Shown in pieces: positions 11,216 to 23,500 of a stretch of 64,000 nucleotides of DNA. Position 1 is the first letter of the stretch. Each line of letters begins with the position of its first letter. Both the position numbers and the translations under genes were made by a program. This DNA is from Macrostomum hystrix (lineage: Eukaryota; Platyhelminthes; Macrostomidae), in assembly GCA_950097015.1 (NCBI GenBank), contig CATNEN010000010.1:434001-498000 (forward strand), written 5' to 3'. The notes beneath the pieces were generated by a model that saw only the letters and a program-made list of their open reading frames with translations, was not told the origin of the DNA and did not search any database.

Positions 11216-11592
11216 CTGTCTGTGCGAAGCAAATTTCAATCCAGTATATTTTCATAGATTTCAATTGTTAATATATGTTAACCGCTGTTGGAGTACATCT
11301 GTACGTGAGCATACTGAAGCATACGCCTGGTGATTAAATATACAGTTATTGGTTGCATGAAACTGATTTAGATCGTCTGTTCGCAACCGGCCCGAAATTC
11401 TATTAAATAAAAATAGCTTTTCGTCAAACGGGAGAAAAATCTAACAGTAGGACATAGGCATACAGCGCAATGCCAATTAAGAGCAGAGCATGCGAAATTC
11501 AAAAGTGGAGGTCGATGGCGCTGATCTGGGATAGCAGAATCCGTAGCCAGGTATTGGGTGAGTTGCCACTAGTCATTAGTCAATCAGTGCAA

Positions 11593-14500
11593 TCAAGTCA
11601 TCCGCTGGTTCTCTGGCAGCCACTTCAATGGCACCCACTGCGGCTCCCTGCTCAGCTGATCAGCCAGCTCCACCATATCAGTGAGCAGAGTCTGATAGTC
11701 TGTCAAGTCCACGAACTCGTCAAACAGGTCGCCAAACTCGAATTCCATGCGCTCGCTCTGGCGCGCGATACTGTGGATCTCCTGCGGAGATAAAGTGAGA
11801 GTGAGGCGGGCAGGGTTGGGGGTGAGGCATACAGGGTGTGAGACAGACAGGGGTTGAGGCGGATAGGGAGTGAGGCAGACAGGGAGTGAGGCAGACAGGG
11901 AGTGAGGCAGACAGGGAGTGAGGCAGACAGGGAGTGAGGCGGAAAGGGGGTGAGGCGAGCAGGGTGTGAGGCGGACAGGGTGTGAGTCGGACAGGGGGTG
12001 AGGCGGACAGGGAGTGAGGCGAGCAGGGTGTGAGGCGGACAGGGGGTGAGGCGGACAGGGAGTGAGGCGAGCAGGGTGTGAGGCGGACAGGGTGTGAGGC
12101 GGACAGGGGGTGAGGCGGACAGGGAGTGAGGCGAGCAGGGTGTGAGGCGGACAGGGGGTGAGGCGGACAGGGAGTGAGGCGGACAGGGGGTGAGGCGAGC
12201 AGGGTGTGAGGCGGACAGGGGGTGAGGCGGACAGGGAGTGAGGCGAGCAGGGTGTGAGGCGGACACCTCACCTTGACAATATTGTCAAGACTCAAAGGAA
12301 GCTTCTTATAGCGAATATAACGAGTGTATTTGGGTTAAAGCCGCGCGTGCGAATAAGCCGTGTAGTCACTCTTACGTTTAGCTTGGGGGGGTAAAAGGGG
12401 TGCAACAGTTGAGGCGAAGCTTAGCTTAACGGGACCATAGACAGAAGAAGAAGAGAGAAAGCCGTTAGGGCCGGGCTGCTTTGACACTGCACAACATGTC
12501 TCCCTCCAGTCAAATGAAACAAAACAACGAGCGCATGTGGCTATGTTAGTCTTATCGGGAGGGCAACATATCAACCGTCACAGTGTCAGGGTGTGTATCG
12601 GTCTGGCTGTCGCCGATTTCGGTCACCCCTGCGCGGAACTTGATCTGCCACCGGAGCCGGTGGTGTTGGGGTTTCATTGGGAGGCATGTCTGCCGGCGGC
12701 TCCAGACTTTCGTCCTCGTCGTCCTCAGAAGTGCGTGAAAGCATCGGGGCAATCTGATTGTTGCTTGCCAGACGCAGTTTGTCGTCCGTCAGCAACCAGG
12801 ATGTGTTGCGCCCTTGGGTCATGAGGAACTCTGCGCCTCGGGACGGGGTGTGGTCGGTGGCCTTGTATACGACCTGGTCACCTTGTTGGAAAGCCGAGAC
12901 AACAGGTACGCGAAGTCGTCGACCGAACACGAGCTCAGCCGGTGTCTTTGACCTTGCACCTGACGAGTTGCGGTGGTGAAGCAGAACCTTCTGCAAAAAC
13001 GCAATGAAGTCAGAGTGGGTCAGTCTCTGTGTCCAGGCCTGCAGGGCCCTCTTGACAGTTTGGACTGCTCGCTCGGCCGCACCATTAGATTGTGGCGAGT
13101 AGGGAGGGGTTTCCATCTTTCGGGCGCCGTTGGCATGCAGCCAGGACAGCAGGGCATCAGACGTGAATTCCGGTCCGTTGTCGGAGACCACCACCTCTGG
13201 GACTCCAAATCTCGTGAATACAGTACGTAACGAGCAAATAACCCTGTCTGCCGTCCTGTCGCGGGATGGAAAGGCTTCAATCCATCCGGAATAGGAATCC
13301 ACTACAATGAGAATGTTGCCCACCTCGGGCACGAAGGCCCAGTCCATGTGGATGCGCTGAAATGGAGCATCAGCAGGTGGCCAAGCATCTCGGGACTTCT
13401 GCAGTCGGGGCCGCAGGCTGCTGCATGCAGCACACTGCCACACGAATCGTTCCACGTCGCGCTGCATGCCGGGCCACCAGCAGGACAGCTCCAGGAGGTG
13501 GTAGCTGGCAGAAGTACCGCTATGAGTGTCGTGAATCGCATCGAAGGCCTCTTTCCGGAGACGCGGAGGTATGAATGCGCGCCGGTGCATGTAGAGGAGG
13601 CCGTTCTCGATTGTTAGAGCTGCTGCGTTTCTCTTGAAAGCGGCCTCTGCTTGTGTGCAGTTATGCCAGTCGCCATTGCGTACGCGACGTATGATGCGCT
13701 GTAGCAGTGGATCAGAATCAAGTTCGCTAGCGATCCGTCGAGGATTGATAGTAGGGGATTCAAAGGCAACTGAGTTGATTGCCTCGAATGCGTCGGCCGG
13801 GTCTTGACTGTCATTATCAAACGGCAGACGAGAAAGCGCATCGGCATGCGGAATGCGCGATCCGGGAACGTAGACCACGCTAAAGTCAAATTGCATCAGG
13901 TAAAGGGCCCAGCGACTGATTCTTGCCGATGAACTCATTGGTATGCTGCCACCGAAAAGCCGTAGAAGAGGCTGATGATCCGTCTGTACCGTAAATCGTC
14001 GGCCTTGGAGGTAGTGTTTCAGGCGACAGACGGCCCAGAAGATGGCGAGTGCTTCCCGTTCAATGTTGGAATAGTTAGTCTCGGCCTTGGACAGTGTCCT
14101 AGAGATAAAGATTACAGGGCGTCCTTCCTGGGTAACAACGCCTGCCAACGCTCCTTTAGAGGCATCTGTTGTGAGGGTCACCTCCTTCTCCAGGCTGTAC
14201 GGTTGTACTATTGGTCGTGATGAGATCTCCTTCTTGAGATTCTCGAAAGCGCGAGCACATGCTTCAGACCAGACAAACAGCGTGGATGCCTTGCGCAGTT
14301 CGTTCAATGGGGCGACCTTGGCGGAATAGTCAGGAATCAAGCGGCCGAAGAAATTCACCAGACCGAGAAATTGCTCGATCTCCTTCTTGGTCTTCGGTGT
14401 CGAGATGTGGCGAACTTTGTCCACGAGCTTATCATCGGGCCGAATTCCAGCGGCAGAAATTTCGAATCCAAGGAATGAAATCGAATCGCAAATGCCTGTA

Positions 14501-17500
14501 CATTTGTCTTCATTGACCGTTACCTTTTTTTCGGCCAGGCGCGTTTTGACTGCTTTCAGACGCTTCTGGAGTGCTTCAACGTTCTCAGCATAGACCATGA
14601 TGTCGTCTTGATAGATCAGTAGTCCCTTCAAGTCGGAGAGGATGCTCTCCATTGTGCGTTGAAAAATGAATGAAGCGTTTTTCATGCCCATCTGAAGGCG
14701 TTTGACGCGGTATAGGCCTCGCGAGGTATTGATGATAGAGATGCCTTGGGCGGATTCGTCCAGCTCGATCTGCCAGTAAGCCGACCTCAGATCAATCTTG
14801 GCAAACTTCTTGGCATTCTTTAACTCGCCAAAGAGGTGCTCGATGCTTGGAATAGGGTATGACTCTGGCTTTATTTTGTCGTTCACATGGACCTTGTAAT
14901 CGGCGCACATGCGCAACGTCCCGTCCTTCTTCTTGATCCAGACGACCGGAGAAGCGTTGCTCACAGGACCCTCCACAGGCTCGATGATGCCAAGCTGCTG
15001 CAGCCGGTCCAACTCTGCGTTGACTTGCTTCTCTAGTGCGATTGGAACCGGACGAGCACGGCAGAACTGGGATCGAGCGCCTTCAACCAGCTCCATCTGT
15101 GCCTTGATGCCCTTGATGGTGGGCAGCGTTGTAGCTGCAACTGTGGGGCTCGGAGCTTGAGAGTTGGTGTGAAAGAGAGAGTCGGAATCTAAAAGATCAC
15201 GGCCAAGGAGGCCGAACGGCTTCAAAGACGAAACCACGACGAATTCGGCGGGGTGTAACCTACCCCGCATCTCGACGGTAGAGCACAGCTTGCCGAGAGT
15301 CTTTAGGGTGTGGCCGTCGTAGGCCTCGAGGCGTCGGTGACTCTTTTGCAGTGGGGGCCTGCCCAGAGACTCCCAGATTGTGCTAGAAAGCACGGAGACG
15401 GATGCACCGGTATCCACTTGCATTGGTACCTTGGCGCCGTCTACAAGAAGTGTCTCAGATGCAACTTCGATTGCGTTGACCAGATCAACGTCCATAAGAT
15501 GCAGGATCTTCGAGGGCTCGGGCGTCATCGATGCATCGGATGGAACATCCGCGTGATGTACGGATTTGCTAGTCAGAGCAGAGCGGCATACGGCAGCAAA
15601 GTGGTTGCGCTTGGAGCACTTGGAACAGGTCTTGCCATATGCCGGGCACTTGCCTGCGTGATGGGATCCGCCACAGTACTTGCAGCCCTCGATGCGCTGA
15701 CCATTGGAAGTTGGCCGTCCACCTTTGGAGTAGTGCACCGATTCGTCAGTGGCCGCATTATGTTGGGCTGGCGGCGACAATGGGCCAGCCGGGCCTACCG
15801 GGGGCACCGAGTTACAGGTTTGAACAAACGTGTTGATCTGTTCACAACTTCGAATGAGGTCAACAATCTCCGAGATTGTCTGATCCTTGGTTTGCATTGC
15901 ACCGAGAATGCGCCGTTGATGCTCAGGGTTGTACAGTCCAGAAATGAGAGTAAGCCGCACCAGCTCCTCTGCGGGACTGGCGCAGTCCTTCAGAGAGTCA
16001 AAGGCGCAGTGCGTTGCTGCTTTCCTCAGGCGAGCTAAATAGTCTGCTATCGGCTCAGCAGCTTTCTGACGAATTGAGAAAAAGTCGGTTCTTTCGGCGA
16101 CAATGAGGCGCTTCTGAGGTTGTAAGTAGGACACCAGGGCTGTCTCGATCTCTTGGAAGGTCAGCTTGTCGATCTCCTTCGGAGCGACGAGATGAGTCAG
16201 CTTCTCCAAAGCAGGCAGTCCGCAGGATGCCAAAAAATTGTCTGCGACTTGTCGGGATTCGGTCGAGTCGGTCCACTTCTTGGCGCGGGCCAGAGCATTG
16301 AAGGCCTTGAGCCACATCAGTGCACGGTCAGCATCGCCGAGAAAAAGGTCGCCAAGCCGCGACGCCATTGTGAGGCGGACAGGGAGTGAGGCGAGCAGGG
16401 TGTGAGGCGGACAGGGGGTGAGGCGGACAGGGGGTGAGGCGGACAGGGAGTGAGGCGAGCAGGGTGTGAGGCGGACAGGGGGTGAGGCGGACAGGGAGTG
16501 AGGCGGACAGGGAGTGAGGCGGACAGGGGGTGAGGCGAGCAGGGTGTGAGGCGGACAGGGGGTGAGGCGGACAGGGAGTGAGGCGAGCAGGGTGTGAGGC
16601 GGACAGGGGGTGAGGCGGACAGGGAGTGAGGCGGACAGGGGGTGAGGCGAGCAGGGTGTGAGGCGGACAGGGGGTGAGGCGGACAGGGAGTGAGGCGAGC
16701 AGGGTGTGAGGCGGACAGGGGGTGAGGCGGACAGGGAGTGAGGCGAGCAGGGTGTGAGGCGGACAGGGGGTGAGGCGGACAGGTGTGAGGCGAGCAGGGT
16801 GTGAGGCGGACAGGGAGTGAGGCGAGCAGGGTGTGAGGCGGACAGGGGTTGAGGTGGGGATGAGGCGGGCTGGTGTGACTTACGGAGAGCTGGGGTTGGT
16901 CTCTCTGGCAGAAGGCGCTGTTCTGCCAGAGGCTTGTCCAGGCATCTTCTGCAGGCGGCCGGAAGAATATGGAGAAGGGCCGGAGCAAAGACTTGTGGGC
17001 TCGCAGGAGCTCCAGACCCCTGGGCTGCAGGGGCAGGACACAGACCCTGCCACTGTCGACAATGCTCTCCACGCTTTTAATCTTAAATCCGTAGCTGTAG
17101 CCGCCGGACTTCCAGGTCTCCAGGAACTTGGACTTGTGCTTGAACTTGTGCTTGCTGCAGAACCAATAGTGGACGCCATCCAGCTCCCCCTCTCGCGGTG
17201 GCCTGGTTGTGTGGGCGACGGGCGAAGCGAAGCGCTCTGGGGCGAGCTGGATGAGGCGGAGCAGCAGCTCGTACCTGACCACGCCTGGCGCGCCCAGCAG
17301 CACCAGAGGGCGCGGCCTGTCCGGCAGAGGCTGCAGCACGCCCTGGCGCTCGAAGTCAACCAGTCGGCCTGGATTTCTGGCGCAACTGGAGGACAAGCGG
17401 GGCCCACAGAGCCTCAGTATTGTCCCAGTTCTCCATGCTCAGTATTGTCCCAGCTCCCCAGGCTCAGTATTGTCCCAGTTCTCCATGCTCAGTATTGTCC

Positions 17501-20500
17501 CAGCTCCCCAGGCTCAGTATTGTCCCAGTTCTCCATGCTCAGTATTGTCCCAGTTCCCCATGCTCAGTATTGTCCCAGTTCCCCATGCTCAGTATTGTCC
17601 CAGCTCCCCATGCTCAGTATTGTCCAGCTCCCCATGCTCAGTATTGTCCCAGTTCTCCAGACTCAGTATTGTCCCAGTTCTCCAGGCTCAGTATTGTCCC
17701 AGTTCTCCAGGCTCAGTATTGTCCCAGTTCCCCAGGCTCAGTATTGTCCCAGTTCCCCAGGCTCAGTATTGTCCCAGTTCTCCAGGCTCAGTATTGTCCC
17801 AGTTCCCCAGGCTCAGTATTGTCCCAGTTCTCCATGCTCAGTATTGTCCCAGCTCCCCAGGCTCAGTATTGTCCCAGTTCTCCATGCTCAGTATTGTCCC
17901 AGCTCCCCAGGCTCAGTATTGTCCCAGTTCTCCATGCTCAGTATTGTCCAGTTCCCCATGCTCAGTATTGTCCCAGTTCCCCATGCTCAGTATTGTCCCA
18001 GCTCCCCATGCTCAGTATTGTCCCAGCTCCCCATGCTCAGTATTGTCCCAGTTCTCCAGGCTCAGTATTGTCCCAGTTCTCCAGGCTCAGTATTGTCCCA
18101 GTTCTCCAGGCTCAGTATTGTCCCAGTTCCCCAGGCTCAGTATTGTCCCAGTTCCCCAGGCTCAGTATTGTCCCAGTTCTCCAGGCTCAGTATTGTCCCA
18201 GTTCTCCATGCTCAGTATTGTCCCAGTTCCCCATGCTCAGTATTGTCCCAGTTCCCCATGCTCAGTATTGTCCCAGCTCCCCATGCTCAGTATTGTCCCA
18301 GCTCCCCATGCTCAGTATTGTCCCAGTTCTCCAGGCTCAGTATTGTCCCAGTTCTCCAGGCTCAGTATTGTCCCAGTTCTCCAGGCTCAGTATTGTTCCA
18401 GGTCCCCAGGCTCAGTATTGTCCCAGTTCTCCAGGCTCAGTATTGTCCCAGTTCCCCAGGCTCAGTATTGTCCCAGTTCTCCATGCTCAGTATTGTCCCA
18501 GTTCTCCATGCTCAGTATTGTCCCAGCTCCCCATGCTCAGTATTGTTCCAGTTCCCCAGGCTCAGTATTGTCCCAGTTCTCCAGGCTCAGTATTGTCCCA
18601 GTTCCCCAGGCTCAGTATTGTCCCAGTTCCCAAGGGCTTGCAGCACAGTAGTGTCCTAGTTCCCCAGGGCTTGCAGCACAGTATTGTCCCAGTTCCCAAG
18701 GGCTTGCAGCACAGTAGTGTCCCAGTTCCCCAGGGCTTGCAGCACAGTAGTGTCCCCAGTTCCCCAGGGCTTGCAGCACAGTAGTGTCCCAGTTCCCCAG
18801 GGCTTGCAGCACAGTAGTGTCCCAGTTCCCCAGGGCTTGCAGCACAGTATTGTCCCAGTTCCCCAGGGCTTGCAGCACAGTAGTGTCCCAGTTCCCCAGG
18901 GCTTGCAGCACAGTAGTGTCCTAGTTCCCCAGGGCTTGCAGCACAGTAGTGTCCCAGTTCCCCAGGGCTTGCAGCACAGTAGTGTCCTAGTTCCCCAGGG
19001 CTTGCAGCACAGTAGTGTCCCAGCTCAGTGTATTCTCGCACCTCAAGATGCAGAACAGCAACTCACAAGTTTGGCGAATTCTTGATTTGAAACTCCGGCG
19101 ACGGAAACAAACCGACATCTGTGCATTCACCATTCACTAAGATGCCCTGCCACCAGTCCGAGTCTTCACTCAGCACCTCGATGATGTCACCGCGTTGGAA
19201 AGTCAGCCCGGCCATCTTGCACGGGTGCAGCGGGTCGTCGTGTGGATTGTATTCATATGGAGCCCGAATGAACTGCTGCTGCCGCTGCTGCTGCGAAACA
19301 GACTGACCGTTTTCAGTGCGCCGACGAACTTTGAAGTGCAGCTGGCCTGGCTTGTTCTGTGCGTTTGATGGTTTACATTCCGTATATACTATATACATTC
19401 AGGATATGCTATGTACATTCAGGACATGCTATGTACATTCAGGACATGCTATGTACATTCAGGATATGCTATGTACATTCAGGACATGCTATGTACATTC
19501 AGGATATGCTATGTACATTCAGGACATACTATATACATTCAGGATATGCTATGTACATTCAGGATATGCTATGTACATTCAGGATATGCTATGTACATTC
19601 GGCATGTGCTATGTACATTCGGCATGTGCTATGTACATTCGGCATGTGCTATGTACATTCGGCATGTGCTATGTACAGTCGGGATGTGCTATGTACAGTC
19701 GGGATGTGCTATGTACAGACGGGTTGTGCTATGTACATTCAAGATAGGCACTGTACATCAAGGATAGTTGTGTTGTACTTTTATATGTGTTGTACTTTCA
19801 TTATATAGAAACTAGTATTTGACCGTTGCAGCTAAATATCCCATAGACAATTCGTTCTACCTGTTTGTTTGCGAGGACCGCGTTAAGAGTGTTTGCGGCT
19901 CTAGCTTTCGTGCTAACCCCGGGCTTTGCTATCTACACAAATACATTAGACCACAAGCTATCGCGGCAATACGCAACGATGGCAAGCGCAGTCAAATTCA
20001 GCGACATAATCAAGCAGTACGACGGTGAAGAGGATTTTTCGCGCTGGGCACAGAAGCTCGAACTCGTTGCCAAGCTCCAAAAAGTGAATGACCTGGCTGC
20101 TTTCATCCCACTATTTCTATCGGGAGGTGCGTTCGCCGTGTACCAGGCACTAAACGAGGAAAGCAAGTCGGACTACAAAACTCTGAAAGCGGCTCTTACC
20201 TCAGCGTTCTGCCCAAACAAGTACAAAGCATACGACGAGTTCGTGTCACGCAGGCTCGGCCCCGGGGAGTCCGTGGACGTTTTTCTCGCGGATCTCACGA
20301 GGCTTGCACGCCTAGTGGACGAGATCCCCGGGGAAGAATGGATCAAATGCGCATTCGTCCGCGGGCTTCCAGCAACCGTCAGTCAGCAGCTGATCGCTTC
20401 CTGCTCTCTAAAAGAGCTCGAACTCCATGAACTAGCGGAGAAAGCTAGAAACTTAACGATCAGTCGCGAGTCCTGCTGTGTTGTCTCGAGCGCAGGAAAT

Positions 20501-23500
20501 GCGCGAAGCGCTGGAAAGTTCGCCCCACGCAACAAAGTGATGTCGTGCTACTCGTGCGGCAAGGAGGGCCATGTGAGCAAAGAGTGCATGGAACGCAACC
20601 GAGCGAATCAAGGTTGTTTTGTTTGTGGAAAAGCGGGACATGTGGCTGCTCGATGCCCGCAGCGCGCCGATTTTCAAAAAAACGAGTGATGGAAGCGCGG
20701 AATGTTTGCGCCAACGGGCTTCCTTGTGCACCGGCGCACCTACCATCGTTAAGTGTTCATGTTAATAGTTTGGTCGTTACTGCTTTAGTAGATACTGGTT
20801 GTTCGCGGTCCATCGTTTCTTCACGAGTTACTGGAGTTAAAAAACGTCCCGTTCACGAGAGGGTCACGATGATGAATGGTGACTCAGCAGAATGTGAATG
20901 GGAGGCTGACGTTGCTTTGTCTGTTCGAGGCCACCAATTACCAGTGCTGCGATGTATCGTTATGGACATCCTTCCTGGGTTCGATTTGCTGCTTGGGATG
21001 GATGCTATCAGCCGATTGGGCGGTGTCTCTGTGAAGCGAGATTGCCGCAGTGTCCGCTTCGGTATTGAAGAGCAGTCATTAGCGCTGGAGACTGCTGCGG
21101 TAGCCAAGGCTTTCTCAAAACCAAAGGCGGAGTCACCTGTGAGCTGTCCGGCAGGAGAGGTCGAGTCACCTGTGAGCTGTCCGGCAGGAGAGGTCGAGTC
21201 ACCTGTGAGCTGTCCGGCAGGAGAGGTCGAGTCACCTGTGAGCTGTCCGGCAGGAGAGGTCGAGTCACCTGTGAGCTGTCCGGCAGGAGAGGTCGAGTCA
21301 CCTGTGAGCTGTCCGGCAGAAGAGGTCGAGTCACCTGTGAGCTGTCCGACAGGAGAGGTCGAGTCACCTGTGAGCTGTCCGGCAGGAGAGGTCGAGTCAC
21401 CTGTGAGCTGTCCGGCAGGAGAGGTCGAGTCACCTGTGAGCTGTCCGGCAAGAGGAGCGAGGCTTGCGAAAAATACTTTAACCGAGGCGTGCCTGGTGCT
21501 TGAGGAAAAAGACTTCTCTGCTAAGTTTATCGATGGAGAGTGGACAGTGGCATGGAAGTGGCTGGATGAGGCCCCACTACTGTCAAATACGATAGCTCAA
21601 TACCGAGTCCCACCAGAGGCGGTAGGCGAGTATGAGTCAGAGATAAAAGACTGGATTCAGCGAGGTTGGCTGCTACCGTTCGAAGGTGACAGTGACGGCG
21701 TCATCCCTCTGATGGCAGTGGTGCAGACCAACAAAGCAAAGGTGCGGCCTGTACTCGACTATCGCGAGTTGAACCAGTACGTGTCAAGCCACACCGCCGA
21801 AAGCGTCGTGTGCGGCGCCAAGCTCCGGGCCTGGCGGCGGCTCGGTGAGAATGCGAGTATCATCGACCTGCGGAAGGCCTACCTACAACTGCGATTGGAC
21901 CCCAGTCTCTGGCGCTACCAAGTAGTGAGGTTCAAAGGCCGCCGTTACTGTCTCACCCGGTTAGGATTCGGACTCAACGTGGCGCCAAAAATTATGACGG
22001 CGGTTGTGAACAAAGTCCTGTCGATGGAAGACGACGTGCGTGAGGCCACGGACTCTTACATTGACGACATTATTGTGAACAATAGCAAGATTCCGAATGA
22101 ACGCGTAACTGGGTTGCTTGCCCGGTTCGGGCTAGAAGCCAAGCCTCCTGAGAGCCTCATTGGGGGCCGCGTGCTCGGCCTCCGCGTCTACCGTCGAGAG
22201 GATGGGGTCATTTGCTGGAAACGAGACAATGTCCTCTCTCAGTTGAAAGGTCCAGCAACACGACGGCAACTATTCTCCTGGTGCGGCCAGCTAGTAGGCC
22301 ATTTCCCCGTCGCCGCATGGCTGCGTGTCGCATGCAGCTACTTGAAGCGGGTCACCAGCACAATCGCGTGGGACGCTATCGTCAGCGAGTCTGCCATGCG
22401 GATCGCCCAAGAAATCAGCGAAATGGTCCAGGAACGAGATCCTGTCGCTGGGGTGTGGACCGTTGACGAGACTTCGCGCTGTCGCGTCTGGTGCGACGCC
22501 AGCAGCATCGCCATTGGAGCCGTCATCGAAATTGGTGGCGTAATCGTGGAGGACGCCTCGTGGTTGCGAAAACAAGACGACGCTGCGCACATCAATCTTG
22601 CCGAACTTGAGGCGGTCCTCAAGGGTATCAACCTTGCCCTCGCTTGGGGTACGAGGAAAGTTGAAGTGTTGACTGATTCTGCAACCGTGCACGGCTGGCT
22701 CCAGTCTTTGATTGTCGGCGATAAGCCCGTGCGAGTCAAAGGTTTCGGTGAAGCTCTGGTTCGGAAACGGCTATCATTAATCCGAGACACGGCGTCGGAG
22801 TGCGAGCTCGAGCTACTGACATCGCTGGTGCCATCTTCAGCAAACAAGGCAGACGCACTGACGCGAGTACCGCAACAGTGGCTGCGCCAGCGGCCCTTCT
22901 GTGCAGTGGCGCTGCGCCCCGTTGACATGGATCTCCGTGCGTGCCACGAGAAGCACCACTTCGGGGTGGACAGGACGCTCTACCTGGCCAAACTGTGCTT
23001 CCCTGAACGTGAGGTACTGCGTGAAGAGGTTGAGCGCATCGTTGCAAACTGCATCCGATGCAAGTCCGTAGACCCTGCGCCGATGGTTTGGGACCATGGC
23101 AGACTCGAGGTGGATGCAAACTGGTGGCGCTTGGCCTGCGACGTGACCCACTTTAAGGACGACCGCTATCTGTCCATTGTTGACTGCGGGCCGAGCAGAT
23201 TCTCGCTGTGGCGAAAACTCACCGACGAGCGGACAGCGTCAATTACCGGGATACTCGTGCAGGTGTTCCGAGAGCGGGGCCCTCCCTGGCAGCTGCTTCT
23301 CGACAATTCACCGACCTTCCGCTCCGCTGAGGTCCGTGCGTTTTGTGAGGCTTGGGGAGTGCAGCTCCTCTTCCGTTGCGCTCACCGGCCGTCAGGCAAC
23401 GGAATAGTCGAGCGCAATCATCGGACGATTAAGCGGATGGCAGCCAGAACCGGAAAGGACGTACTGGAAATGGTGTTCTGGTACAACATGGCTCCAAAGG

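Noticed and set aside
19865-19978. Extension of gag upstream into the 5' LTR
   Set aside because: The frame is open and has a hydrophobic start, but it lies in the LTR, which is present in identical form at the 3' end; the ATG at 19979 is the likelier gag start.
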